This document shows, in pieces, positions 47,007 to 59,600 of a DNA stretch of 64,000 nt. The notes below the pieces were generated by a model, which was given only the letters and a program-made list of their open reading frames with translations, searched no databases and was not told the origin of the DNA. This DNA comes from Pholiota molesta. Taxonomy: Eukaryota > Basidiomycota > Agaricomycetes > Agaricales > Strophariaceae. The DNA is taken from contig JACGCK010000142.1 of assembly GCA_014925825.1 (NCBI GenBank), positions 1 through 64,000 on the forward strand. Direction: 5' to 3'. Made by a program: the position numbers and the translations under genes. Positions within the stretch are counted from its first letter, which is position 1, and each line of letters starts with the position of its first letter.

Positions 47007-49162
47007 ATGAAACCCGCATCGTCGCAGAAATTGAAGGCAAAATTCGGTAGAAAGTCCCGGGTTCCATCGGGAGGCCAAGACGGACTTCTGGAGGCGGCAA
47101 GCGTCGCGGCTAAGCAGAGCGCCAAACGCGGACGTCGAAAGGTTTCCAAGGAATCGAGGACACCAACAGTAGACACCGATGGGGGAACGTCCAACGTGAG
47201 TCGGGAGGGCAATGATCTGCCAATACTTAAAGATACACGGTCCCGGTAGCTGACTCGAAATCCCAACAGCCGAACCCACGTACCGATACTGCGCCTATGC
47301 AAATGTTGCTGAGAGACTTTGTACTCTCTGAAGAACAACAGCAAGGAGTGTCTAAGAGATTTGGGCAACCAGAAAATGCAATGTTCAACCGGCCGCAAGC
47401 AATCTTCGGGGGGACTTTCGTGCAGAACATCGGAAACAGTGATAGACGTACGTAAATTTTGCAATAAAATACATAACGAAAAATAAACTTACGGTGGTGT
47501 ATGAAGCCGGGTTGAATCTCCTAAAAGAGCGGGTAGCTACCGCCGCGTTCCATAACTCTGCGCAACGTGTCGATCCTCCGAGATGCCACCCAAATACTCG
47601 TATAGCAATCCTGAAATGGATCTACGACTGGATCGTGGTGGACCTTCTTATCCGTCGAATGTGGATTATGTGGATGCATGGGGCTGCAGGCGCAGGCAAA
47701 TCCGCAATTATGCAGTCTATTGCAGAGCTTTGTGAGAAGGCCCGAATCCCACTTGCCAGCTTTTTCTTCTTTCGCACGGATCCTACTCGGAACTCTATGG
47801 CGCCCTTCGTTGCGACGCTCGTCTACCAGCTCATCCAGAAGATTCCTCAGGCCCGGGATCAAATCTTTATGATCATCGAGAACAATCCACTTATTTTTGA
47901 TGAATCATTGGAAACCCAGCTCCAGAAGCTCATCATCGAACCTCTTCTCCGGCTCCAGGCACACTTCAAGTGTTGTTTCATCATCTTGATCGATGGCCTC
48001 GACGAATGTCTCGCTCGCACTCAACAAGCTGAGCTTATCAACCTACTTGGCACCTTTTCTCACTCCAGGGCGACGCCTGTCATATTTCTAGTTGCCAGCC
48101 GCCGTGAGCCTCAAATCGCGGCAGCATTCGTTCGCAAGGGGATTTCAGATCTCGCTCTGACACTCCCACTCGACAATTCCGATATCGAACAAACCTCAGA
48201 TGACATCCGATGCTTCCTTATCGACAAATTCCGTGACATCAAGGAGAATCATTTACTCAAAGACTACCTCCCCATTGATTGGCCCCCAGCTTCATCTGTC
48301 AAGGAGATAGTATCCAAGTCTTCTGGTCAATTTATCTTCGCATCCGTCGTGATTAACTATATATCATCCCCACGTGCCAATCCGGCTCGTCAACTCGAAG
48401 TCATCCACGGTATTCGTTTGCGAGATCCATCTACACAGAATCCATTCGCACATCTGGATGCACTCTATGAACATATCTTCTCCCAGGTCGAAACACTTGG
48501 AAAGGTTCTCGATATTATTGGATATGTGATTGCCAGTAGAGTTGGCCTTATCAAGCATATTCAGAAAGCATTTTTGCTCGAGGAGGGCGAGCTAGATGTC
48601 CTTTTCGCTGATCTAACGGCCGTCATCCTATTCAAGCCTCCCAGCCAGGGCATTCCTGAGCTGAAATTCCTCCATGAATCACTCCCTGACTTTCTTGTTG
48701 ACAAAAGCCGTTCTAAGACTAAACATTATCACATCGACATCGATGAATACACGACAAATCTATTATGTAGGTTCCTCGAGAGGCGTCCTCCAATATTGGA
48801 ACTGCTCCGGTCGGGCGATGATTTGCAGGATACAATAGACCGAGAACAGAACCGTTTGAGGGCGATCCGAAATCTCCTTGGAAAGGCAACAGCATCAGAG
48901 CGACTTCGTAGTGCATTAATGAGCTTCAATTGCACATTCTACGGCACAACCCTTTTTGACACCCATCTCTGGTATGGCATTGGCCCCGATATCCTCCAAC
49001 GCTTGAAACAACTGGTACGCACCAGAAGCCATACTTGTACTCCATATACTGATGCTGTCCGGACTCTTACCACAGGACTTCAGTGACCAGGGTGAAGCAT
49101 ATCGCCATGTTGTAGACATATTTGCTGCAGAGTACGTGAGGTACCGGTCCTCGCTCACTTAG
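47007..49162 (+). CDS. NACHT-domain NLR-like (STAND) protein, copy 3
   Basis: Exon 1 (MKPASSQKLKAKFGRKS...) is basic and ends at gtgagtcggg. Exon 2 carries the leader NRPQAIFGGTFVQNIGN. After gtacgtaaat...tgaag the main exon reads PGLNLLKERVATAAFH. The NACHT core follows: Walker A GAAGAGKSAIMQ, FFFFRTDPTRN, Walker B IILIDGLDECL, VASRREPQIA. Then come NPFAHLDALYEHIFSQVE, LDVLFADLTAVI and FLHESLPDFLVDKSRS. The last intron (61 nt, gtacgcacca...ccacag) leads to DFSDQGEAYRHVVDIFAAEY and an early stop at 49160-49162, about 30 residues shorter than copy 4. No frame break was found, so this is one of the two best candidates in the window for a functional NLR with an intact NTPase. Ligand and effector are unknown. 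Confidence 0.85.
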
Positions 49163-49239
49163 ACTTTATATGGCAAGCAGTCTTCAGAAGACAAATCCCT
49201 TGCCCACATGGCCCGCATATAGCGAACCAGGAGCGAGAA

Positions 49240-50510
49240 ACTTGGGTTGTCGGGTTTTTGGTGAGCCCGAACCAATAGTTGCCATACACATGTGCAAGGA
49301 GTTGTATGTATATAGATCAAAAGTTGTATTTTCGTGACCTGGGAATTCTCATTACATTTATTGACGCGCTCGAGAATTTACTATGTCAATATTCCTATTA
49401 CTTCTTGGGTACTTGTACCAGTAACAGCCGCACATTCTTGCATACTAACATCGACCCACACATCGTCCAGCACCTACCTTTCGTCCAGTCACACATCATA
49501 ACGCTCCAAAGAAGGAAATAAATCAAGCTCCGCATGATGGCATCGTGCGAAACTTCCAAGCGACAACCTGGGATGTCGCCCAACTTGCGATCACTGTGGC
49601 TATGTCGAATTCAGTTTCCGACGCGGCAAGTCTCGGCGAGAGTGACAATGAGCCAGTTTTTTAATTCTTCATTGCAAGCCTCTTTAGCTGTAAAACAACA
49701 TAGAATAGGTCTCTAATACTCCGTAGATTGCTCCTTCAAAATTTCAAGCCAATTGAGCATGGAGGGAGTGAGTTATTCAAAGTGGACGAAAGGTGGGTGC
49801 TGGACGATGTGTGGGTCGATGCAAGGTCGATGTTAGTATTGTTAGATTATGCCCTCCCTTCGCCTATCTCCGGACACATTCCCACGGCTTCGCATACTAC
49901 GTAGACTACGCCCTACATGTACTCCATCCCGTATCCACTATCATATCCATCCGTGTCTCGTCTCTGCACCCCTGCCAACACATATGCTTGAAGAAAGTGC
50001 ACTTGTGCATATATATGTACACACATTGAAAACAGACTCTATCCTGGACTTAACAGCTTGTTGATAAAGCTGAGTGTCTTGCCTTACTTTATTGTACATT
50101 AGACCCCAACATGTCATTCGAAGAGGGTGTTGTGTGTGTAAATTTGTAATGCAACACAATCAAATTTGGGACCCCAAGATACTCATCTCTTAGCTTCACG
50201 CGAGCCAACAGTGGTGGGAGAAACATTATATGAGTTGAAAGGTAGGGGCTGAAGTAAGAGCAGACAACTAGAAGTCAACGCTACGTAAACACCTTGAACT
50301 GGTTCTATAGGGCAAATGCAGGAAGTTGCGGATGAAGAAACGCGGCATGCGACAGATTTACAAACAGCAACGACAAGCGCTGATCATCTCCTAACATCAA
50401 TACCATCCGTTAGTCGAAACACGAGCTTTCAGGGATATTCTTCAGACTGCGAAGACTCGCACGAGACATGGGAATCCTCGCACAGATCGCGAATAGCTAG
50501 CTAGTGGAAC
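49240..50510 (+). repeat. 3' flank shared by NLR copies 3 and 4
   Basis: Blocks here recur in order at 56170-56850 after copy 4, for example aaggagttgtatgtatatag near 49300 and cgcgaatagctagcta near 50488. The duplication of the gene therefore took at least a kilobase of downstream DNA with it. No separate gene is recognised; a 60-codon frame at 49534-49716 is short. Confidence 0.65.
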
Positions 50511-50519
50511 CCTTGATAA

Positions 50520-52090
50520 CAGATCGCCGGGCAGTAATCGACGACGAAGTCGGGATCGAGACTGCACAAAAGCTAAATGCGGAGCGTGTGTTGCTGAAGC
50601 AGTCGCATCCCACATATCACTATAAAAAGAAATTAGTAGATGAATGAATAAATAAATGAGGGAACGTACGAGGTGCGATAGAAGTGGTAAATGATGTGAA
50701 TTAGATATGTGCGTGGAGGGAAGAAATAACAGATGAAACGTGCTATGTAGCGCTCGACACCATGCCTATCCCATAGCTTCAGTATATGCGAACAAGCTCG
50801 GCAGATGAGACTGCGACGTCAAGAAAAGCCAACGAGGGGATTTCAAGGTCGGGAAGACCGCGAAGGAAGTGGAGATACGTAGACGGTGCATTCGGAAGCC
50901 CACGATGCTATGAGGGCTGAGTAGACAGATATACGAGGTTAGAACGGCGTATTCGACAGGAGGAAAGATGGGTTGGACGGAGGAGAGAGAGGACGAAATT
51001 AGACTTACCGGTGCATAGAGCAGTTATGTGTAGACCCGAACGTCGATTTGAAGCGTCGGTATAGTAAGTTGAATACGACGTGGGGGTAGAAGCGACGGGA
51101 CACCAAATTGATGAGCAGGTAAATGTAGGAGATGCAGCGATGCGATCAGTAACTGGTGGACTGCAGGATGAATGGATGAACATGGGCAGCGGGAGATACT
51201 GGCCAAGGGTGCACGTACCTTGCTAGGCACCTGGCACACCGAGGGCCTTACTGGGTCGAACGTCAAGCGACGAGCATTGACGAGGTCGCTGGATTGCTAT
51301 CGCAAGTGACTAGTGCTAGTGAGTGGGGAGCGAGGTAGCGACAAAGCGAAAGGCACATACAATTAAACTGCTTTGCGGACCGTCAGATCGAGCGAGCTTG
51401 GTCCTGCAGGTGTGTGGAACGATTCCAGTTGGGAATGTAAAGGACGCTGGAAAGCAGTCGTCGGGGGTAAAAGTTTCGCGAGAGGCGGATGTCACTGTCG
51501 CCAGCGCATCCAGAGGACTGCTCGTCGTTTCGTGGACGGTCGACCGTCGAAGGCAGGGCGGGCGGCCAAGCTTGCCCGTGAGAATTGCTGACCAAGTCGC
51601 CCCTAGAAGCAAGTCCTTCCACTCAGTCTTTCCCTCTTCCTCGACGCCCTAACTATAGCACGTTTTTTCTTCGTTGGACGCGTCTACAGACCCGTATCTA
51701 GATAGCTGTACGTGAGTAACATTCGTCCCCTCGTGCCTAACTGTCTGAACGGATCGACTAGCTGTTGCTCATCGGAGTTCTCGAACAATGGAGTCCCCAT
51801 TTCATTACGGACGAATGGGGAGACGCGCAGAACACTGTAGTCTGTCAGTACTGAGCGCTGAGCAGGAATCCCACAACAAGGTCACCGCGCGGGTTCTGCG
51901 ATAGCTTTCTGGCACAAATTCTTCTCGCTGTAAGCCTCAAGCTCACCTTTCCAACCCACCTTCGCTAATGCACTCTCTTCGGTACGCAGACCAGACCGCT
52001 CTCCACATCCCCACCACCCCGTCTGGCCGGCATTTTCGCACCCCCAGCTCCTTCCCAGGCAACATCCCCCACTTCATCCACGCGCCCAAC
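50520..52090. other. No gene recognised
   Basis: Short frames on both strands. A plus frame at 51323-51652 (109 codons) looks coding in composition (ASLVLQVCGTIPVGN) but has no known domain. Confidence 0.3.
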
Positions 52091-52099
52091 CCACGCCGC

Positions 52100-52575
52100 C
52101 CCCATCGCCCGTACCGGCCAAATCCCACCGCTGAGCGTCGTCCGCCACCCCATTGGGCGCCGTCACGCGCTGTCCACGGTCCACCGCACCGGGAATCCGG
52201 GCATCATGCATGCACGGCGCGCTGCCCGCTGCAGCTGCGCGCGGGCGCCTCGCGGATCGCGGCGGGACCCTGCTCCACGCCGCGTCCGCGCGCACACGCC
52301 ACGGCTGCATCGCCCTGCGGAACGGCGGCGGCGCCGCCATCGCCCGTGCCCGCCAGATCCCACCGCTGAGCGTCGTCCGCCACCCCATCGGGCGCCGTCA
52401 CGCGCTGCGCACCGCGCCCCTCCTGGCCCCGCACGCAGAGGGGGATGAGATTCCGCGCATCATGGGAGGCGCCCGCTGCAGCTGCGCGTGCGGCGCGCCT
52501 CGTTGGCTCCAGCGGGACCCAGCTCTTCGCCGCGTCCGCGCGCACACGGCACGGCTGTGTCGCCCTGCGGAACGG
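52100..52575. repeat. GC-rich tandem repeat, period about 235 bp, two copies
   Basis: The word atcccaccgctgagcgtcgt recurs 235 bases apart (ctgagcg at 52131 and 52366), and the sequence between is repeated with substitutions. Both strands stay open over long distances because of the composition; I do not take these frames as genes. Confidence 0.8.
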
Positions 52576-52789
52576 CGCCTGGTGTACTCGACGCCGAAGA
52601 CCGCGCCGCGGGGCACGGTGAGCCGTAGTAGCGCACATATTTAGAACGGCGGGGAGTTCTTTCTACGGTATGCATGCTTCGAGTTCGCGGCTCCGGGATG
52701 TCCGACGCGCTTGCGCGCTAGCCCTCCAGGGCATAACGCCGCGGTCTGTGTAACTATTTCAGGTCGTCCATATTCGATCCGATCTTGAG

Positions 52790-53371
52790 GGCCGATGGGA
52801 TGGGTGGGCGGCAGTCACACATGGCGCGGGTTACACGCTGTCCCTCGTCTATACACCATGTACCTGTATTCCACTCCAAATGCTATTTACGTGGATCCTC
52901 AGATCTTGACTGAAAGGCATATTGGTCTCGGGGTGTTGAACATGTATATCTATAGCTTAGCTTTCGCTCACCGTCGACGTCGCATGCCACGTCAACACAC
53001 CAACAACTTCAAGGGCATTGTGCTCTCTCTTCTCTTCCAGCTTGGTGGATACTTGATGACATCCTACTCACAGCCTCTACACTACATACATTGAATCGAA
53101 TGATAATGATAATCATTGTCGAAAGTTGAACCGTAGGTAAAGTGTATGTGTCCAATAATAAACCGCGCCTTCCCAGGCGTGAAAACATGTTAAACAGACA
53201 TCCGTTATGGAACAGCCTCATGGCTGTTGCAATTACAACTCTGGGACGCCTTGCGGCGCTGAAGTGAGGCGTCCTCCGGGCGTCCTGCATGACCGTATAA
53301 ACTCATATTACTCCCATCACTTTCTCCGTCCACGTCCTACGCAATCACCCACTACACATAATCCAAATTCA
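52790..53371 (+). repeat. Upstream arm of an inverted duplication
   Basis: Matches the reverse complement of about 61826-62560: catggcgcgggtt near 52820, the tccactccaaat word near 52872, and gacgccttgcggcgctgaag at 53240 just upstream of the NLR start. The last block lies at the same distance from the start codon in both copies, so it may be promoter sequence kept by selection. Confidence 0.7.
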
Positions 53372-56133
53372 ATGGACCTCGCTAGGAAATTCGTTCACAA
53401 AACGAAAGCAATATTCAGACGGGGGCCTGGAAGTCTATTAGAGAACAATATTTCGGTGAGTCTTTTTATCGGCAGGGTTCCACGAGAGGACACGTATTGA
53501 CGCCAAAATTATAGCAGCCTGATGTGCCGGTTGCGCCTGCTCCGCCTCTAGAGAGCCGAACCCATGCCAGTCAGCCTGATTCCCTCGAAGAGAGAAATGG
53601 GAGAGGTGGCCAAACCACGCGGGATGGGGTGAGTAGAGCACATAAAGACAAGATAAATTGACTGATGCCAGATTTGAAGCGTCCAAAGAGGGGAGGCAAT
53701 AGTGCACCGGTGAGTTTGTATTGTACACATTTCCGTTAACTAAATCAAATGTTCATAGCCAGCATTTGTACGCTCAGATCGAGAGCGTATTGTTGGTGAA
53801 ATAGAGCACACGGTACCGAACGATATGTTGGGAGCGCCAGACCTTGAAGTGAGCTTATATGACTCGAACGTTGGTGCGACTGACTCTGACAATTCTTCAG
53901 CGTAAAAGTACAAATAGGCAAGAACCAAGTGATTCGAAAGATGTTGGAGATGTTGACAGTAGTGAGAGGCTCCCCGAGATTCGGGCTATCGATGTGAGTC
54001 CCAAGTGCGCAAGAGAACGATCCAACCTCACACGTGAACCACACAGCCAAGCACCTCCGACCATCTTGATCATCGCGCAGGGGTGCATCACGCAACAGCC
54101 AGTAACAGTCAGGATGTAAGTCTGAAATCAGGAGAAACTATGCCATTTACTAAAGCCAGAACTGATAGCCAGAGCTGCATGTTTCGTCGGGACGGCCACC
54201 AATGGTCCACTCTCTATCTGAACCCATGAGGTTTGACAACATAAATCATAGCGCCATTTCAATTGGGGGAGGAAAAATCGACCTCAGTACTACTTCATTC
54301 AATGGTGGTACTCACTATCACAATCCGAGCGAGCGGATAAGACGTATGTGATCTTTGAAAAGGAAACTGGGCATTCTCTGATCATATTTTTAATATTATC
54401 AGCTGGACTCAAGGTCCTACAAAAGCGTGTCGCTACCGCTGCATTCCATAGCTCCGTTCATCGCGTCGATCCTCCCAGATGCCACCCAGAGACCCGTGTA
54501 GCCATCCAGCAGCAGATCTACGACTGGGTCCTTATGGATCTCCTCGTCCGCCAAATGTGGATCATGTGGATGCATGGCGCCGCTGGAGCTGGGAAATCCG
54601 CGATTATGCAGTCTATTGCAGAGCTCTGTGAGAAAGCCCGAATCCCGCTCGCCAGCTTTTTCTTCTTTCGCGCAGATCCTACTCGAAATTCTATGGCGCC
54701 CTTCATTGCGACGCTCGTCTATCAACTCATCCAGAAGATTCCTCAGATCCGGGAGGAAATCTTCACGATTATCGAGAACAATCCACTCATTCTCGAAGAA
54801 TCACTGGAATCTCAGCTCCAAAAGCTCATTATCCAGCCTCTTCTCCAGCTTCAGCCGCATTTCAAGTGTTATTTTGTCGTCATGATCGATGGGCTCGACG
54901 AATGTCTCGACCGCGCTCATCAAGCTGACCTTATCAAGCTACTTGGCACCGTTTCTCGCTCCAGGACGATCCCGGTTGTATTTCTTGTCGCTAGCCGTCG
55001 TGAGCCTCAAATCGAGGCAGCATTCGCCCGCAAGGACGTTTCGGATCTTGTTCTGACACTCCCGCTCGACAATTCTGATATCGAGCAAACCTCAGACGAC
55101 ATCCGACGCTTCGTTGTTGACAAATTCCGTGAAATCACGGAGACTCATTTGCTCAGACGCTACCTCCCGAACAACTGGCCCCTGCTTCATCTGTAGAGGA
55201 TATTGTATCAAAGTCATCCGGCCAATTTATCTTCGCATCCGTCGTGATCAACCATCTATCATCCCCACGCACCAATCCGGCTCGTCAACTGGAAGTCATC
55301 CGCGGTATACGTTTACGAGATCCATCTTCGCAGAATCCATTCGCACATCTGGATGCACTCTATCAACATATTTTCTCACAGGTTGAACCCATTGAAGTGC
55401 TCGGCAAAGTTCGCGAGATTATTGCGTTTATAATTGCTTGCAATCTCACTGAGATCGAAGAGATCCAGCGTGACTTTCTGCTTGATGATGGCGAATTAGA
55501 TGTCCTTTTCTCTGATCTGACGGCTGTCATCCAATGCGAGCCCCCACCGAGTCGTATCCTGACCTGAAATTCCTCCATGCATCACTCCCTGACTTCCTCG
55601 TTGACAAAAACCGTTCTGAACAATATTACATCGACCTCGATGAATACAGGACAAAGCTATTATGCAAGTTCCTCGAGAGGCGTCCTCCAATATTGGATCC
55701 GCTCTGGTCGGGCGATGATTTGCATGCTGCGAAAGCCCGCGAATGGAGCCGTTTGGAGGCGATTGTAAATCTTCTTATAGGGGCAAAAGCATCAAAGCAA
55801 CTTCATAGTGCATTCATGAATTTCAATTGCACATTCTACAGCCAAACTTTTTTTCAAGACGACTGGTATACTCATGGGCACAATATCCTTCAACGCTTGA
55901 AACAACTGGTACGCACCACAAGCCATACCTGTACTCCGCATACTGATGCTGTCCTATCACAGGATCTCAGTGACCAGGGTGAAGCATATCGCCATGTCTT
56001 CGACATATTTGCTGCAGAGTATGCGAAGTATACGTACTGGCCCTCGCTCCATGACAATACCAAGCAACGGTTAGAACAGATGTACCCTGACCTCGTGGCC
56101 CGTCTCAAGCAAATTCAGGTGCAGGTAAAATAG
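53372..56133 (+). CDS. NACHT-domain NLR-like (STAND) protein, copy 4
   Basis: Starts MDLARKFVHKTKAIFRRG. At least five short leader exons follow (VAPAPPLESRTH, LKRPKRGGNSAP, PAFVRSDRERIVGEIEHTVP, RKSTNRQEPSDSKD, then FDNINHSAISIGGGKI with SFNGGTHYHNPSERIR). The main exon begins PGLKVLQKRVATAAFH. NACHT motifs are Walker A GAAGAGKSAIMQ, FFFFRADPTRN, Walker B VVMIDGLDECL and VASRREPQIE. The C-terminal half matches its siblings and ends LVARLKQIQVQVK at 56133. Two breaks occur, each one base short in a C run: CCCC at 55179-55182 (a fifth C gives NWPPASSVEDI) and CCCCC at 55541-55545. Otherwise all joins are in phase. The 54-nt last intron is a multiple of three and free of stops, so it could be retained. 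Effector domain not recognised. Confidence 0.8.
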
Positions 56134-56169
56134 GTTGTCGGCGTTTCCGCGAGCGCGCAACAACAGTTG

Positions 56170-56850
56170 CAGTGCGCAGGCGCAAGGAGTTGTATGTAAA
56201 TAGATCGAAAAACGTATTTTCGTCACCTGGGAATTCTTATCATATTCGTTGAACTTCGTCAATAATCTGCTCAAATTCTAATGAAACGAATGGTCAGTCT
56301 ATTCCTTCTTGAGTACTCATACAAGCAGAGCATTCCGGCATGTGCTCGAAGAAAGCGCACCTGTGCACATGCACACCCCATCCATCTCGACTCTTACCGT
56401 CTCTCACATACACCAATATACCATCGCGAATACTTGGCACAGAATGTTTCCTGATGGCTAGTTAATCGATTGGCCGCGAGAAGGACAATGGATCTTGTCA
56501 AACACATCGCGCAAGTTGTAACGCAAAGCTGAGGACCCTAACACGTCATTCAAAGATGGTATAACAAGTCGTAAATTCATATACAATACCATTCAAAATT
56601 CGGACCCCAAGATTGCCCAAGACACTCGCATCTTAGCTTTGCATAGCTTCGCGCGGGCCAGCACAAGGTTCGGTGGTGGCAAGAATATTATATGCATTGA
56701 AAATTAAGGCTCGAAGAAAGAGTACACAAGTATAATTCGATGCCACACATACACCTTGAGCTGGAACTATATGGGAGATCCAGTACGCTATTGAAGCCTC
56801 GCACGAGCGACGGGGTGTCCCCACAAAGATCGCGAATAGCTAGCTATCGG
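56170..56850 (+). repeat. 3' flank of NLR copy 4, shared with copy 3
   Basis: Partner of the block at 49240-50510, shortened by deletions. It begins with gcaggcgcaaggagttgt, which also lies just past the stops of the minus-strand copies (59.5 and 32.4 kb), so this part is a conserved 3' untranslated region. Confidence 0.65.
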
Positions 56851-56889
56851 GCCTGCATCAGAAATGCCGAAGGGACATAGGGCCACTAC

Positions 56890-57260
56890 TCACATGTGGA
56901 GTGATGTGCGTAGGTTCCCAATATTGAGGTCGGCCGGTGATTCGACTGGTCAAAAAGTAGCTGCTCTAGCTGGGAGAGATGGAAAGAACGTGGAAGGTTG
57001 GCGGAGTGTAGGGGGACGGAAGCCTTACATACAGCCGTGGGAGTATTTCCAGCATGCCGACTTCCCGACATTCGAACTCAACCGAACACACGCCTCACCT
57101 CCTCTCCCATGATCCCTACGCCAGCCTACGAACATCCGACTCGCTGGACACGCCGCTATCGATATATATTTGCTACCACAGATATGGAAGCTTCAGCAAC
57201 ATCTTAGGTTTGTTGCAATGACCACCTCCCTTACCCCTGCCCACCTGATGTATATTTATA
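56890..57260 (+). repeat. Unidentified module, also present at 63.2-63.5 kb
   Basis: A plus frame from 56864 reads MPKGHRATTHMWSDVRRFPI and later IQPWEYFQHADF. The stretch 57030-57260 matches the reverse complement of 63200-63490 at most bases (tacgaacatccgactcgctg is identical). Reading frames differ between copies, so the ancestral product is unclear. Confidence 0.6.
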
Positions 57261-59600
57261 GTTATCCATGCTATGCAAGGGCAATTGCTGATTGCGTTGC
57301 GCTCCTTAGGTCGACTCCCCATCATGCTTAGCCTGCCCATCGACCAGTGTTCTATATCGGCGCCATTCCTGCTCACCACACCAGCGGCGCGTGTTTGAGT
57401 GCGTGTACATGTGAGTACCCTTCCCGCAGCCCGTGTACACCTATGTCCTTGCTCTGCAGTCACCCTCGCTAACATGGTAGTCCCCTTCTAATAGCCATTC
57501 CCAAGCTCTCCGCATATACCCTGTGCAGGTCCCCTCCTATCTCCAGACGCTCCCAACTTCGCCCGTCATTCGAGGTGCGCTCCCATGGCCAAGACCCCGT
57601 GCACGATGTGGAGGATAGTTAGAAAATGGGTTTTTGGTTAAGGTTCCTTTCCTTCGTCCCTTCCGCCCTTCCGCAACATACATGAGCTGATCTCCCCATC
57701 TTGACAGGATCGGTCCTTAACTTTCTCTCCTTGACACCTGAAATTTTCTCTTGCATCTCTCGCGCCGCGATGGCGGCTGGCGCCCTAACAAGCTAGCGTC
57801 TTCGCTCCCCGGCGCCGGTCCCGGCTCCAGTCACATTCTGACGAAGGGAATACTCAAGCGCCTCGAGTTCGGGAGTTTCGTGATTGCGAGTCCTTGAACT
57901 CGTATGAGTTCACGCGTGGCAAGCACACCCACTCCCGAGGTGTGTTTCGACCAGTCATAATCCATAGTAGCCTCACATGTCGCTCATGTCTTCCATTCCT
58001 CCACCTCTCTCGACAGACTGAATACCATTCCGAGCAGCCGGCCGCCATGCACCGATCCAGCGTGTATCTATTGCTTATCGCGTAAGCATTTTCCCCGTTC
58101 CCGTTCAGCGATGATTATGATTATTTACCTCATCCAGCCATGCACCACCGGTCCCAGCTCCCTCTCAACCAGCCCTTCCGACGACTGCCTGGATGTTATC
58201 GTTGATCCGTCAAGTTCCGACCCACGTCAAGCCAAGCGGCGTTCACCCATGCGTTATTTGGCTCGCAGCTCGGACTCACCCGGCTCGAGGAAACATGGTC
58301 AGGAAGTTCCCTCCAAGAATTCGATTTTGGAACAGACTGACTCACCATCACCGGCCTTCGTTTCTCAAGAGGACGCTTCTCAAGAGGACTAGGGAGCGGT
58401 GATGCGCGAGTGGCGACGCACTGTCGCTGATATCGTTCTCTCCCCGTCTGCTCAGTTATCACTCTGCGAATGCGCTACCTACCTCCGAGAATTTCTTCTC
58501 GTACGTTCGCGGTCATTCTGACATTACGATTCCCCGTTGTTACCCTATAACGTCGAATCTGCTCAATAGTTGGAGCTTGTATTCGCAGCGTGGAGTTGGA
58601 GGATGGTATATACTATATGCAACATGGGTAAGTGTGCATATATCCTTCTTCTTCAGCGCGCTATAGCTTCACCATTCATGGTGTTTTACTAGCCCAGGTG
58701 CTCCAGCAACCTATCGGCTTCGATCCTATCCCACCCTCTCGTCTACCCTGCGAGATCCTGCTCCCTTGCGCGCCACCGCCTGAAGACTTCCTACTGCCCT
58801 TCGCGGGTCTTGCGGGGGAATCGCGACTCACATCAATATCGTCTCCACCATTGCGTACACGGCCCAAGGCTTCGTTCTGCCCCTTTCGCGTAGCCTCCCC
58901 ATTGTGGCATCGCCATTTTCCACCGCACGAATGTGAGTATTGGCCCTGCGTTTCCTCGGTATCTCTGACGCAGGCCCGATAGCTAGCTAATTGCGATCTT
59001 GTGAGGCTTCAATAGATTATTGGATCCTCCCTATCGTTCCAGCTCAAGGTGTACACGTGGCGTTGAAATCTAGTTGTGTACTCTTTCTTCGAGCCTAATA
59101 CATATAATATTACTGCTACCGTCGAACCTTTTGTTGGCCTGTGCGAAGCAAAGCGAAGTTGAGAGGCGACTGTCTTGGGACCTGAATTTTGGGTATTGCA
59201 TTACAAATTTCCAACTTGATACACATATATGATACCCTCTTCGTACGACAGCGTTAGGGTCCAAGATTAAATAAAGGTACTGGGCTCTGTGCAACAACTT
59301 ACGCCACATGTTTGGTAACATCCACCGTCCTTCTCGCCGCCGATCGATACATTCTGTCGCCAAGTATTCGAGATGGTGTATTGGCATTTGTCTCTGAGAC
59401 GTCGAGATGCATTGAGCGTGCATGTATGAGTACTCAAAAAGGAATAGACTGACCATTCATTTTATAATATTTCAAAGAACATGATATTAAGAATTAGCTA
59501 TTAAGCCTCGGTAACGAAAAATATAATTGACAATCTACATATGACTTCTTGCGCCTGCGCACTGCACCTGTTGTTGCGGGCTCGCGGAAACACCAACGCC
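57261..59600. other. No gene recognised between two converging NLR genes
   Basis: Plus-strand frames at 58111-58392 and 58632-58982 (LQQPIGFDPIPPSRLPCEIL) have coding-like composition with possible splice sites, but no known domain. From 59.48 to 59.60 kb is the 3' flank of the minus-strand NLR, sharing words with 32.4 and 56.2 kb. Confidence 0.35.
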
